A stretch of 64,000 nt of DNA, taken from positions 1-64,000 of the forward strand of contig JABFQP010000003.1 of the NCBI GenBank assembly GCA_019685655.1, written 5' to 3'. The notes beneath the pieces were generated by a model. It was not told where the DNA came from. It saw only the letters and a list, made by a program, of their open reading frames with translations, and did not search any database. This DNA is from Candidatus Bathyarchaeota archaeon A05DMB-5 (GTDB lineage Archaea > Thermoproteota > Bathyarchaeia > Bathyarchaeales > Bathycorpusculaceae). The position numbers and the translations under genes are program-made. Of the stretch, positions 27,707-36,642 are shown piece after piece (the first letter of the stretch is position 1; each line of letters begins with the position of its first letter).

Positions 27707-28150
27707 GTGAAGACTTTGCGGGTTTCGGATGATGCGCATCAGAAGCTTACGGCTTTGTTGGGTGAGTTAACTGCGCAGACTATGCGTATGCAGACTTATA
27801 CGGATGCGATTGAGAGTTTGTTGTCGCAGTCTGTGATTTTGCCGGCTGAGTTGCTTGGTGAGGTTGAGGGGTTTATTGATGAGAATAGGGGTTTGGGTTT
27901 TACTACGCGTGAGGAGTTTATTCGTGATGCTGTGCGTTGGCGGTTGCGGTTTTTGAAGGGTGAGTGTGAGTATTTTGAGGTTTCGAAGGGTGAGTTTGAG
28001 CGGTTGCAGCAGGCGATTAGGGATTTGGATTTGCCTTTTTTGAGTGTGAATGATTTTTTGGAGCAGCAGATTAGGGGTTTGTTGGAGAGGCATGGGGAGT
28101 GGTTGAGGCAGAGGGAGGCTTTTGAGAAGCGGGGGCGGCGGAGAGGGTAA
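27707..28150 (+). CDS. tandem ribbon-helix-helix regulator
   Basis: 147 residues from GTG 27707 (GGGGGCG upstream). Opens with KTLRVSDDAHQKLTALLGEL and continues with a second RHH-like unit GLGFTTREEFIRDAVRWRLR, then a helical C-terminus (EFERLQQAIRDLDLPFLSVN; FLEQQIRGLLERHGEWLRQR) and basic end KRGRRRG. An ATG four bases upstream is out of frame. Divergent from the smaller RHH gene, suggesting mutual control. Function otherwise unknown. Confidence 0.65.
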   Translation: MKTLRVSDDAHQKLTALLGELTAQTMRMQTYTDAIESLLSQSVILPAELLGEVEGFIDENRGLGFTTREEFIRDAVRWRLRFLKGECEYFEVSKGEFERLQQAIRDLDLPFLSVNDFLEQQIRGLLERHGEWLRQREAFEKRGRRRG

Positions 28151-28214
28151 ATGCTGCGTGTAGCGAAAGGCTGAAATGTGGATTGAGCGTATAATTGTGT
28201 TTTGGTGAGTGTGT

Positions 28215-28505
28215 ATGCCGTATTATGTTTTGTTGTCGAATTTGACGGATGAGGGTTGGAAGACTGTTAGGGAAAAGCCGGAGAGGATTAAGGAGGTTAA
28301 TAGGGAGCTTGAGGCGTTTGGTGTTCGTGTGGTTAGTCAGTATGCGGTTTTGGGTCCGTATGATTTTGTGAATGTTGTGGAGGCGCCTGATAATGAGACG
28401 GTTGCTAGGGTTTCGCTTGAGTTGGGTTCGCGTGGGACTATTAAGATTGTGAGTATGGCTGCTGTTCCGATTGATGGGTTTATTGCTTCTTTGAAAAAGC
28501 GTTAA
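28215..28505 (+). CDS. GYD-domain protein
   Basis: 96 residues matching the GYD family: PYYVLLSNLTDEGWKTVREK at the start, the central AVLGPYDFVNVVEAPDNETV (the family's GxYD motif) and GTIKIVSMAAVPIDGFIASL. Dimeric alpha/beta ferredoxin-like proteins of unknown role. ATG 28215 preceded by GGTGAG. Confidence 0.8.
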   Translation: MPYYVLLSNLTDEGWKTVREKPERIKEVNRELEAFGVRVVSQYAVLGPYDFVNVVEAPDNETVARVSLELGSRGTIKIVSMAAVPIDGFIASLKKR

Positions 28506-28517
28506 GGGCTAAAAGGC

Positions 28518-28799
28518 TTAGTTTTCCCTTTCTTTTTCTTGTTGTTCTTCTTCGTAGTATTGGGCTGTTTCTTGGCTGATTATTAGTTGGTCTTCTACGT
28601 GTGTGAAGGCTTTTTTTATTATTATGTAGATTGCTATTGATGCGAGTAGTACCATGCCGGCGATTAGGCTGAAGGTGGCTAGGAGTGTGAATTGTTTTTT
28701 GATTTGGTCTTCTGTGGTTTGGAATGAGAGGTATGAGAAGTAGAAGGTTAGGAATAGGCATATGGCTACGGATGCGAGGATGAGCGATTCTACTTTCAT
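28518..28799 (-). CDS. two-helix membrane protein
   Basis: 93 residues with helices LILASVAICLFLTFYFSYLS and LATFSLIAGMVLLASIAIYI, then a charged cytoplasmic tail ending QYYEEEQQEKEREN. Convergent with the GYD gene, 12 bp apart. No family recognised. Confidence 0.55.
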   Translation of the reverse strand: MKVESLILASVAICLFLTFYFSYLSFQTTEDQIKKQFTLLATFSLIAGMVLLASIAIYIIIKKAFTHVEDQLIISQETAQYYEEEQQEKEREN

Positions 28800-28955
28800 G
28801 TTTGGAATACTCAAATTTGGAACGCGCCTAACATGTTAAGCTTGGGTTTATGTTATTTTGGCGGGTGTGAGAAAGGCTTTATGAATTCTGAATCGGTAGC
28901 GGAGTTAAACTTTTAGGAAGTGTGAAGGACTGTGGTATGGGCGGTGGTGAGTGTT

Positions 28956-29768
28956 ATGGTTGGGTTGAAGGGAGAGAATCGTATTGAAGTTTTTAAGAAA
29001 GCCGCTGAACAACTTGTTTCTAAGATATCTTCTTTTGATGGTGTGGTTGGAGTGGTTTTTCTTGGTGGTTTGGTTAGGGGGTTTGTGGACCGGTTTTCTG
29101 ATTTGGATGTTACTGTGTTTTTGGGTGATGCGGAAGAGGGTTTGGTTAGGCGTGTTCGTGGGGTTGTTTCTGAGGTGGAGCAGCGTTTTGGTGTTGAAAC
29201 TGACGTTATGGTTCATGTGCTTAGGGATTTTAGGCGTTGGCGGTGGGATGAAGCGGACAGGTGGGAGTTTTCTCGGGCGGAGATTGTTTATGACCCGAAA
29301 GGTGAGGTTAAGCGGGTTTTTGAAGATAAATTGCGTTTGCCGAAGGATTTGTGGACTAAGCGCATTGTGGTTTGTGCGGAGTATCTCCGGTGGTATGCTT
29401 GTCCGACAGAAGAAGGTGTTGGCACGGTTGCTGAGTCTTGGATTGAAAGAGGCGATTTGGCGAGTGCGCATTATTGTTTAGATTATGCTTTGGAACTGCT
29501 GATTAGGCTAGTGTACGCATTGAATAAGGAGTTTCTGGCACCGCCAAAATGGAGAATACATTACGCATACAATCTGAAATGGCTACCAAAAGACTACGAG
29601 AAGCTTGTTAAAGAAGCCATGACAGTTAGAAGTCTATCAGTTAAGGAGTTTAATAGAAGACTAGAAGCTATACGGAAACTGTGGAACAACACGTATCCTA
29701 AAATAAAAGAAGTTACAGGACTGGAAAAAGAACAACTCTCCAAATACTACGTCGAAAAGATACTATGA
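28956..29768 (+). CDS. nucleotidyltransferase-fold protein (DUF4037-like)
   Basis: 270 residues. Nucleotidyltransferase motif VVFLGGLVRGFVDRFSDLDV (G-G...D-x-D) with a third acid in VETDVMVHVL. The C-terminal half is helical (ASAHYCLDYALELLIRLVYA; YEKLVKEAMTVRSLSVKEF), like DUF4037 and other minimal nucleotidyltransferases with a HEPN-like partner domain. ATG 28956 follows GGTGGTGAG. The coding strand changes from G/T-rich to A-rich near codon 180 (29480-29540). Substrate unknown. Confidence 0.7.
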   Translation: MVGLKGENRIEVFKKAAEQLVSKISSFDGVVGVVFLGGLVRGFVDRFSDLDVTVFLGDAEEGLVRRVRGVVSEVEQRFGVETDVMVHVLRDFRRWRWDEADRWEFSRAEIVYDPKGEVKRVFEDKLRLPKDLWTKRIVVCAEYLRWYACPTEEGVGTVAESWIERGDLASAHYCLDYALELLIRLVYALNKEFLAPPKWRIHYAYNLKWLPKDYEKLVKEAMTVRSLSVKEFNRRLEAIRKLWNNTYPKIKEVTGLEKEQLSKYYVEKIL

Positions 29769-29867
29769 CAAACAAATATGTCTCCTAATCAGAAAAGATA
29801 AGGATTTAGTTTCGCTGCTTACTAGATACGTCAAAGACGAAAGACAATATGAGCTTCACGAATTGCT

Positions 29868-30731
29868 TTACCGCTTTATAATTGAACTTGAGAAGCGAGG
29901 CATGGAAAGTAGTTTCTTCCAGATAATATGGATGCAAACTGCAAACCAAACACCCATAAGAACAAATATAATCGTTGATGCTGATAACAAGCTCCAGTGA
30001 TCACTTCTGTATGTGCTCGTCACGTCCACTATTGATGAACCCTCAAATGCTAAAGCAAGTATTGGCGGAGCATGCCACTTTTCTTCATAAAATAATGGAT
30101 AACCAATATTCTCGTTCATTGGTGCCCCGGTAGGAGAAGCATCAACGCGAATCCATTCACCGTCAATTTTGACTTCATTCCATACGTGGTCACCAAAAAT
30201 ATTGACTACAATTCTACACTGATATCCTTGGGAAATGCATAATTCCGCATATAAGATAGCATATCCAGCACAGCGAGCTTGGCCGTAATTGTAGATTTCT
30301 ATAGGGTCAGTATATGCTATCATACTCGATGAGTTGTTCCAACTAAGCATTAAATTCTCCCATTGAATTAATTCAGTATAATTGTAGCTTCTTCCAAGTA
30401 CATTCCTGAAATAGTTTATTTTTTCCGACGAGGTAAGAGTTTGCGCTATACTTTGGTATTTTGTAATCTGAGAAACAGCAAAGACTGGTGTCGCTGCCAA
30501 AAAGGCAATCAAAACATAGACACGTAATATCTTAAAAACCCGTTTACTCAAAAAGTAATAACTCCACATTAACAGCATAAACGCAAGAAGAAAACTGACT
30601 AACCATCCCCAAATAGACATCCATAAACCAGATATGCCTAATCCCCAGATAACAAATAAACCAAAAATAGTGACTAAGGCAATCGTGTAAAGCTGTTTCA
30701 CTAAGTTCAATTTTAGTTTAGACTTTTGCAT
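29868..30731 (-). CDS. membrane transglutaminase-like cysteine protease/hydrolase
   Basis: 287 residues. Two or three N-terminal membrane helices, an extracellular transglutaminase-like core with triad C154 (YGQARCAGYAILY), H182 (FGDHVWNEVKIDGEW) and D197 (RVDASP), and one more membrane helix at the C-terminus (STIIFVLMGVWFAVCIHIIW). Archaeal members of this superfamily are usually proteases or amidases acting outside the cell. The triad is complete. Stands alone. Confidence 0.8.
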   Translation of the reverse strand: MQKSKLKLNLVKQLYTIALVTIFGLFVIWGLGISGLWMSIWGWLVSFLLAFMLLMWSYYFLSKRVFKILRVYVLIAFLAATPVFAVSQITKYQSIAQTLTSSEKINYFRNVLGRSYNYTELIQWENLMLSWNNSSSMIAYTDPIEIYNYGQARCAGYAILYAELCISQGYQCRIVVNIFGDHVWNEVKIDGEWIRVDASPTGAPMNENIGYPLFYEEKWHAPPILALAFEGSSIVDVTSTYRSDHWSLLSASTIIFVLMGVWFAVCIHIIWKKLLSMPRFSSSIIKR

Positions 30732-30871
30732 ATTCTCACAGATATATTAATTATTTATTAGAATATTAGTTTTAGTTGAATCGTAAAAAACTACTACATG
30801 GAGATAATGAGTTCAACTAGAGAGAAATCTTATATTGACATAAGAACAAAGGATAAACTAGAGGTTTACAC

Positions 30872-31600
30872 ATGAGTGAAAAGAAGGTTGTAGAGAGAAA
30901 GTATTACTGTCAAAGTTGTGGTAGACAAATCAAGCCAACAGATACCTTATGTCCTATATGTGGAAAGAATCTAAACAAAGTTGGCAAAAGAATAGAAGTA
31001 ACCGTTAGAGACACAATAGGACTCTCTGAAAACGTTTCATATCAATTGAAAGCTATAAATCGCAAAGAATTAGCTCGCAATTTTCTTGTTAGTTTTGCTA
31101 TTTCCCTTTTTGTAGTTATTGCTATTTTCTTAATATTATTTTTTGTTATCAGACTTTTCCCTGATTATGTAACTATATCAAGTGCGAATGATTTGCTAAA
31201 TAATGTGATTAACGTGGATGGGATTCCTTTGGGTTTTGTGGGAATCGTGTTCGCTCAATTATTCTTGTCGATTATGAACCAGCAAAATGTCCTTTACAAA
31301 CAGATACTTGAGAAACCTGATGAAGCCGACGAAAACATGAAATCTTTTGAGTTTATGGATGTTAGAAAGCATGCACTATCGTTTATTACGGTCAGCATAT
31401 TTGTTTTTTTATTAGGGTCTATCTTTATTTCAATGGCGAATATTGCCCAAAATTCTAAATTTTTACCGACGGATACTTATGCTACTTTTGGGCTTTTGTT
31501 TGGACCTTTATTATGCACCATCATAGCGGTGATACTTCTGACCCTTGCTTTAACGGTTTTGCCTATGAGACCACCCTTTAAAAGGATAAAAAATAATTAA
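30872..31600 (+). CDS. zinc-ribbon membrane protein
   Basis: 242 residues: zinc ribbon YYCQSCGRQIKPTDTLCPIC at the N-terminus, then four membrane helices (FAISLFVVIAIFLILFFVI; GFVGIVFAQLFLSIM; FITVSIFVFLLGSIFI; LLCTIIAVILLTLALTV). No known family; similar zinc-ribbon membrane proteins abound in TACK archaea. Codon use is neutral here, between two skewed blocks. Confidence 0.7.
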   Translation: MSEKKVVERKYYCQSCGRQIKPTDTLCPICGKNLNKVGKRIEVTVRDTIGLSENVSYQLKAINRKELARNFLVSFAISLFVVIAIFLILFFVIRLFPDYVTISSANDLLNNVINVDGIPLGFVGIVFAQLFLSIMNQQNVLYKQILEKPDEADENMKSFEFMDVRKHALSFITVSIFVFLLGSIFISMANIAQNSKFLPTDTYATFGLLFGPLLCTIIAVILLTLALTVLPMRPPFKRIKNN

Positions 31601-31996
31601 CCAGAACTCTAACTATGCTATAGGAACGGTATAATCAACATGAAAAACTTTCTAAATTAAAGTCTGTTACTTTTGGGTTTTTCGCACGGACATGTTAAAC
31701 ATACCAGAACTAAAGGTCAATCATATTCATAAGGCTAGTCTAGTCACTGCAGAAGGCTGAGGAGTGCGCATCTCGTATAAGAGGATTAGAGAAGTTTATT
31801 TGTATTGCTACTGGAAATCTCCTATTCGAGGATAAGCATCTATAGAATTTTGGGTTCTATCTATTTATAAGGGAGGGGTATAGTTTTTGCGAGTGTGCTT
31901 TAGTTTGTTTTGATTCGTATTGTGGGTTCAGAATTTTTTAATAGCCGTTTGCTTTCTCACCATAGCCAAAAACCAACCATAAAAGAAGGAAACATT
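31601..31996 (+). promoter_or_regulatory. intergenic region with TATA-like box at 31864-31870
   Basis: Nearly 400 bp without a gene. TTTATAA at 31864 would begin transcription near 31893 and give the next surface-protein gene (start 31997) a leader of about 100 nt. I see no strong hairpin in that leader. Confidence 0.35.
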
Positions 31997-33502
31997 ATGA
32001 AAATCAAGTACCTATTAGGCTTAATGTTAATCTGCATAACCTTAACCAGCATCCTAACACCAGCATTCCCAACAGACCAACTACTCGCCACAGACTTCAC
32101 GCAAGAAAGCTTCCAAAAAACAATCGACTTCTTCGAATACGCAAGAGCATTCGCAACCGCACACGGAATCCCAGAAAACATACCCTACTACTGGCACGCA
32201 AACCTATACATGACCTACGTAAACACAAGCGGACTACACATGCTATACGCAGGACTAATCAACCTAACCTTCGGCTTAAACGCATACTTCACCATACCCA
32301 TGCAAAGCTTCATAATGCACTACAAAACAGAAAACAAAACACGCGACGTAATAATGGCATCCACCTTCCTAATGCTCCTCGCATTCAATGAAACCGCAGA
32401 CTCAATCCACCCCAACTCACCAGACATGAACGACACACTATGGGCATCATTCAGCATGGGCTTCGACCTAATCACACTAGGCGCAACACTCCCAATCCTC
32501 AACAGCAAAACAGAAACCATCCCACTAACAAGCACACCAGACAAACTCCAATGGACATGGGGAATGCGATACACAAACCTCACAGCCTACTGGTGGCAAA
32601 CATGGATAAACCCAAACGACCCACACTACCAACAAAACTGGCCAACAGCCATAACAGTATACGACGAACTAACATTCACATACAACCTAACCATAAACCC
32701 AACAACCAAAACAGCAACCCTAACAGAAAACCACATCATAGGCAAAATGAACCACCTACTACTCTTCACAGCACCACTCTGGCTATACCTCAACAACACA
32801 GGAACATACCTCCTCGGCAACCTAGTCCCAAACAGCCCAACAATCTACCAATTCCTACAAGAAAACCAAATCAAAATGAGCATCGTAAACTTCCAAACCT
32901 CAGTCCTACTTGACCGCAACACATACAGCCAAACCACCACAGGCGAAAACGTAACAGACAACGAAAAAGACATCAGCAGCTCATCAATCACAACATACAC
33001 AGACGACGGCGAAAAAATCTTCGACGTAGCATTCGGAACAAAACAAACCTACAAACTCTACAACTACACAGCAGACCCAACAGAAACCCAATACGACACA
33101 TACGACTCCACAACCCGAACCGCCAAAATCAACAGCTTCGCAAACAACACAGGCCTATTCACATACCACATAGGCTTAATGAAATTCCTACCCTTCGTCA
33201 CATACAACATGAACCCACAACTATTCAACAAAGCCAAAGACACAATCACAAACATGACAAAAGCCAACTACTTCTACGTAACCGCATACCCAACATACAG
33301 CGGATACAAAATAGAACACGACCCAACATTCACCATCTACCTAACACCATCCGCAACAACCGCAACACCACCAAACTGGACAACCATCATAATCCTAACC
33401 ACACTAATAATCGCAACCACAGCAACCGCAATCATAATCATACGCCGAAAAAAACACGCCCAAACCACACAAACAACACAACCACCAACAAAACCAACCT
33501 AA
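31997..33502 (+). CDS. large surface protein with C-terminal membrane anchor
   Basis: 501 residues from ATG 31997 (AGAAGGA upstream): signal peptide (KYLLGLMLICITLTSILTPA), a long ectodomain rich in Thr, Asn and Tyr with many Asn-X-Ser/Thr sites, C-terminal helix (NWTTIIILTTLIIATTATAI) and basic tail. No domain recognised; the N-terminal part is partly helical (FFEYARAFATAHGIPENIPY) and the rest looks beta-rich. Codons end almost only in A or C: at 32641-32700, 46 of 60 bases are A/C. The bias also drives the Thr/Asn/Pro-rich composition, so those features say little about function. Confidence 0.75.
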   Translation: MKIKYLLGLMLICITLTSILTPAFPTDQLLATDFTQESFQKTIDFFEYARAFATAHGIPENIPYYWHANLYMTYVNTSGLHMLYAGLINLTFGLNAYFTIPMQSFIMHYKTENKTRDVIMASTFLMLLAFNETADSIHPNSPDMNDTLWASFSMGFDLITLGATLPILNSKTETIPLTSTPDKLQWTWGMRYTNLTAYWWQTWINPNDPHYQQNWPTAITVYDELTFTYNLTINPTTKTATLTENHIIGKMNHLLLFTAPLWLYLNNTGTYLLGNLVPNSPTIYQFLQENQIKMSIVNFQTSVLLDRNTYSQTTTGENVTDNEKDISSSSITTYTDDGEKIFDVAFGTKQTYKLYNYTADPTETQYDTYDSTTRTAKINSFANNTGLFTYHIGLMKFLPFVTYNMNPQLFNKAKDTITNMTKANYFYVTAYPTYSGYKIEHDPTFTIYLTPSATTATPPNWTTIIILTTLIIATTATAIIIIRRKKHAQTTQTTQPPTKPT

Positions 33503-34440
33503 AACCTTCCACAACCCCTTTTCTTTTACAATTCACCAAACTTATCCCAAAACAAATAAACCTTCACCTGCAACAAAACCCCACAAACCCTAATCAACTT
33601 CACAAGCTTCTCAACACCCGCACATCTCACCCCCTCAACATACACACTCTTATCCCCAAAAACACAACGCCCACCAAAACACCGCATAAACCGAGGATGA
33701 ACATTCCTAACAAACGCATCCCTAATCTTCTCCAAATCCTCCCCACTCAAACACGCCAACTTACCAAGCAAATAACCCTCACAACCCAACAAATCCCTAC
33801 AAAACCCCAACCTCTCCAAAACCTCCACAACCCTCAACGCCTGCTTACAAGGCAACTGCACAGCCACCCTCCGCATCCCAGCCCTCTCCGCAAAAGGATT
33901 ATACCTAGCCATAACCGCAACCAACTCAACAAAACGCGTACCCGCCAAAGGCAAAGTCTCCCGCACAAGCCTAACACCCAAACCAATCGACCGATACTTC
34001 GGATGCACAACCACACGACTAATAACACTAAAATCCCTCTGCAAATCACCAAAATCTCCTTTCCAAACCCTACTTCTGCCAAACGCCAAAGGCGACGCAA
34101 AACTATAAACAATAACCCCACACAACTCATCACCACGCCTCAAAACAAAAACCTTCCTCGGAGGCGGACAACGACCAGAACGATAATGAAAACCACTCAA
34201 ACACTTATAATCAGCAAAACACCCCTCCTCAACCCGCATCTCCCTCATCAAACTACACTCCCCTGTAGCCTCATTCACATAATACTCCACGCTGATTTCC
34301 CTACCAAACCGCTTATGAACATGCACACTAGGCCTCAAATCCTCAAACAAATCCCCATGAGTCGTCGCCACCACAACCGCCTTACCCATCTGCCTCGCCA
34401 CCTTTTGCAAATTAAAAGCCACAATTTTCGCCGTGTCACG
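32000..34440. other. A/C-rich strand block B
   Basis: Plus strand enriched in A and C through the plus-strand surface gene and on through the last two thirds of the minus-strand ATPase/GNAT gene, so it crosses two genes of opposite direction. It fades near 34440, then reverses to G/T-rich by about 34640-34980. Confidence 0.75.
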
Positions 34441-34968
34441 GTCCAACACGCTGCAAAACTCGTCGCAGATCCACCATTGCTTACGGCTTTCCATTAATTT
34501 CGCGATTCGGTAGCGATATTTTTGTCCGTCGCTTAGTTCTCGAAAACGCCTAACGAATAGGAAAGCGTCGTTTAATCCCGCTTTGCTTAACAGTTCAAGT
34601 GCTTCGTTGAAGTTTTTGCCGACTGTGTCGATTATTGGCTTGTTTGGGTTTGGCTTTATGTTTTGCATGTCTGCTGCTTCTTTGCTTAAGTCGTGTTTTA
34701 TGGCTTTTAATAGGACGCTTTTTCCTGAGCCGCTGTCGCCTGTTATGTAGACAATGTCTTTTGGGCTTATTTTTAATTCAACGTTGTCGTAGATTGGGAA
34801 TTTTTGGGTTTTGTCTATGCCTAAGCCGAAGGTTTCTGCGACGTTAAGTGTGCGTGGTGTTAGTTGTGTGGCTGTTTCGTAGGTGATGTTGAAGGTGAAC
34901 GTGCCTGTTTTTTTGTCGTAGCGCTTTGCCACTTTTGTTATTTTAAAATATTCCTGTTTTCTTGTCAT
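33526..34968 (-). CDS. ABC-type ATPase fused to a GNAT acetyltransferase-like domain
   Basis: 480 residues. N-terminal ABC ATPase: Walker A GDSGSGKSVLL (77-87), signature ELSDGQKYRYRIAKL (144-158), Walker B WWICDEFCSVLDRDTA (D169/E170) and switch His in VVVATTHGDLFEDL. The second half has a GNAT core: VVVHPKYRSIGLGVRLVRET (acetyl-CoA loop, imperfect) and LVAVMARYNPFAERAGM. No membrane partner, so not a transporter; resembles soluble ABC proteins of viral or DNA-linked loci. The start ATG overlaps the terminase stop (ATGA), implying coupled translation. A much longer frame upstream is a composition artefact. Base and amino-acid composition reverse between residues 110 and 175. Confidence 0.8.
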   Translation of the reverse strand: MTRKQEYFKITKVAKRYDKKTGTFTFNITYETATQLTPRTLNVAETFGLGIDKTQKFPIYDNVELKISPKDIVYITGDSGSGKSVLLKAIKHDLSKEAADMQNIKPNPNKPIIDTVGKNFNEALELLSKAGLNDAFLFVRRFRELSDGQKYRYRIAKLMESRKQWWICDEFCSVLDRDTAKIVAFNLQKVARQMGKAVVVATTHGDLFEDLRPSVHVHKRFGREISVEYYVNEATGECSLMREMRVEEGCFADYKCLSGFHYRSGRCPPPRKVFVLRRGDELCGVIVYSFASPLAFGRSRVWKGDFGDLQRDFSVISRVVVHPKYRSIGLGVRLVRETLPLAGTRFVELVAVMARYNPFAERAGMRRVAVQLPCKQALRVVEVLERLGFCRDLLGCEGYLLGKLACLSGEDLEKIRDAFVRNVHPRFMRCFGGRCVFGDKSVYVEGVRCAGVEKLVKLIRVCGVLLQVKVYLFWDKFGEL

Positions 34969-36335
34969 CTTGTTGTGCCTGTGGTTTGGTGTTTTAGAAG
35001 TTTTTTTCTTAGTTGTTTTAGTTTGTGTTTGCCTTTGCTCATTTTTGCGATGACCCAGAATTTGGGTGTTGGTTCTGTTTTTGTGGCGTAGCATGCGAGT
35101 GCTAGTGCCCAGAGGAGGTCGTCGTTTGTGTTGGGCGGGTGTGTGAATTGGAGTTTTCCGGTTTTTGTGTATGCGTATTGTTGGTTGTTTATTTGTTGGA
35201 GGAGTTTTTTGTTGTATGGGATTGCGAGTTTTTGTTGTTCCATTAGGAGTTTTAGATGCGTTAGGAGTTGGGTTTTGGTTTCGTTTGTGAATTTTATGCC
35301 TTGAGTGTTTGGTATGTTTTGGTTTTGGATTTCTTCGAGGATTGGTTCGCCGATGCCTGTTTGGTCTATGAGGGTTTTTTGGATGTTGAGTTTTTGTTGT
35401 GCGTGTTTTAGATGTTGGATTATTTGTGTGTAGGGTGTTTCGAGTGGGAATTCGTGTGTGTAGACAAGTTTGATTGTGTCGTTTTCTTGTTTTTGGGTTA
35501 TTGCTATTGCGGTGTGGCTTTGGAGTTTGCCGAGGTCTATTCCTGCGTAATAGTTGCCTTGTTGTGTTGGTTGTTCGAGGTTTGTGTAGGGTTCTAGGTT
35601 GATTTTTTGTGCGTGTTCTACGCATTTGCGGATTAGTTCTTGTGGGAAGTATGTGTTTTGGGTTTCTGTGAATTCGGCTTCGTATTCGCGTTTGTAGGCT
35701 TCTTTTGTCATGTTTTGTTGCATTTCTTGGAGGAATTGTTTTGGGATTAGTGGGTTTTGTTCTGATTTGATTTTGTATGTGGTGTAGTTTGGGTTTAGGA
35801 AGGCTTGGTGGAAGAAGTGGTTTTTGTCCCATGGTGTGCTTAGGAGGATTGCGGTTCCGTTTGTTGTGCTGAGCATTGGGAGGATTATTTCTGTTATTAT
35901 GTGTTCGGGTGTGAATGCGGCTTCGTCGCAGATTGTTAGATGTGCGGTGTATCCGCGGAGTTGGTGTTCGCTGCATGGTAGTGCGATTATTTGGCTTTTG
36001 TTTGTTAGTTGGATTAGAGTTCGTGTTTTGCGGGTTACGCTTTGGTTGAGTAGTGGGTTGTTTGTGATGAAGTTGAGGATTTTGTCGAACATTATTATGC
36101 TTTGGCGGAGTGATGGAGAGATTATGAGTGTTGTTGTGTTTGGGTTTGTGTATGCGTAGTGTATTGCTTTTGTTGCGATGGTTGTGGTTTTGCCTGTTTG
36201 TCTTGCCATGCAGGCGATGATGCGTTTGGATGGGTCGTTTAGGAGTTGTTGTTGGTATGGGAAGGGTTTGAAGTTTAGGAGTGTTTGTGCGAAGAGTGTT
36301 GGGTTTTGTTTTAGTTTTGTTAGTGTGTCTTGCAT
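34965..36335 (-). CDS. terminase large subunit (TerL)
   Basis: DNA-packaging motor of tailed viruses. 456 residues from ATG 36335. ATPase: Walker A ACMARQTGKTT (42-52), Walker B LTICDEAAF (D137/E138), coupling motif AILLSTPWD. Nuclease (RNase H fold): D267 in YYAGIDLGK, D324 in TLIDQTGIGEP, D405/D406 in NTNDDLLWALALA. All catalytic residues are present. It overlaps the upstream gene by 16 bp and its stop overlaps the ABC-GNAT start. No portal, capsid, protease or tail gene lies nearby, so this is an orphan or repurposed terminase, or a virus remnant. Confidence 0.9.
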   Translation of the reverse strand: MQDTLTKLKQNPTLFAQTLLNFKPFPYQQQLLNDPSKRIIACMARQTGKTTTIATKAIHYAYTNPNTTTLIISPSLRQSIIMFDKILNFITNNPLLNQSVTRKTRTLIQLTNKSQIIALPCSEHQLRGYTAHLTICDEAAFTPEHIITEIILPMLSTTNGTAILLSTPWDKNHFFHQAFLNPNYTTYKIKSEQNPLIPKQFLQEMQQNMTKEAYKREYEAEFTETQNTYFPQELIRKCVEHAQKINLEPYTNLEQPTQQGNYYAGIDLGKLQSHTAIAITQKQENDTIKLVYTHEFPLETPYTQIIQHLKHAQQKLNIQKTLIDQTGIGEPILEEIQNQNIPNTQGIKFTNETKTQLLTHLKLLMEQQKLAIPYNKKLLQQINNQQYAYTKTGKLQFTHPPNTNDDLLWALALACYATKTEPTPKFWVIAKMSKGKHKLKQLRKKLLKHQTTGTTR

Positions 36336-36637
36336 TTTTTGAGCCTTTTTGCGAGTGTGTTTGCTTGGGTTTGGATTTGGCTTAGGAGTGTTGCGAGGTC
36401 TTGGGTTTGGTTTGGTTGTGTGTGGAGTTTTAGTAGTGTTGAGAGTGTGCGGATGTGGCTTGCGAGGGTTTGGTAGTAGAAGGCTTTTTGTTTGTCGTAT
36501 TTTGCGTTTTGTGCGAGGTTTTGGAGTTTGTCTATGATTTGCCATTCTGTTTGGATTAGTTCTTTTGCGGTTCGGGTTTTGTTCTCTGTTTGGTCTAGTC
36601 CCCCCTTATTTATAGGTTGAAGTGGTGGTTCTGTCAT
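36320..36637 (-). CDS. small helical protein preceding terminase
   Basis: 105 residues from ATG 36637. Mostly helical: KTRTAKELIQTEWQIIDKLQ, KQKAFYYQTLASHIRTLSTL, LLSQIQTQANTLAKRLKKC. Position directly before TerL, with a 16-bp overlap, is where viruses keep the small terminase subunit, but I see no clear DNA-binding motif. Small-terminase function is a positional guess. Confidence 0.6.
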   Translation of the reverse strand: MTEPPLQPINKGGLDQTENKTRTAKELIQTEWQIIDKLQNLAQNAKYDKQKAFYYQTLASHIRTLSTLLKLHTQPNQTQDLATLLSQIQTQANTLAKRLKKCKTH

Positions 36638-36642
36638 GTGGT

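Larger units (their letters stand above)
26930..29480. other. G/T-rich strand block A
   Basis: Plus strand strongly enriched in G and T; at 29041-29100 I count 53 of 60. Genes lie on both strands inside it (plus: mscL, 27707, 28215, 28956; minus: 27442, 28518), so the bias does not follow transcription. It ends inside the nucleotidyltransferase gene near 29480-29540. Confidence 0.75.

Noticed and set aside
34400-34650. Chromosomal replication origin at the skew reversal
   Set aside because: No origin-recognition repeats or Cdc6/Orc1 gene nearby, and the bias reverses several more times within 20 kb, with the opposite polarity at 49 kb.
34969-35976. N-terminal extension of the ABC-GNAT gene by more than 300 codons
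   Set aside because: It lies antiparallel-free but in the wrong frame over TerL, is a basic Arg/Thr/Asn/Pro run without domains, and the conserved ATPase starts at ATG 34968 on the terminase stop.
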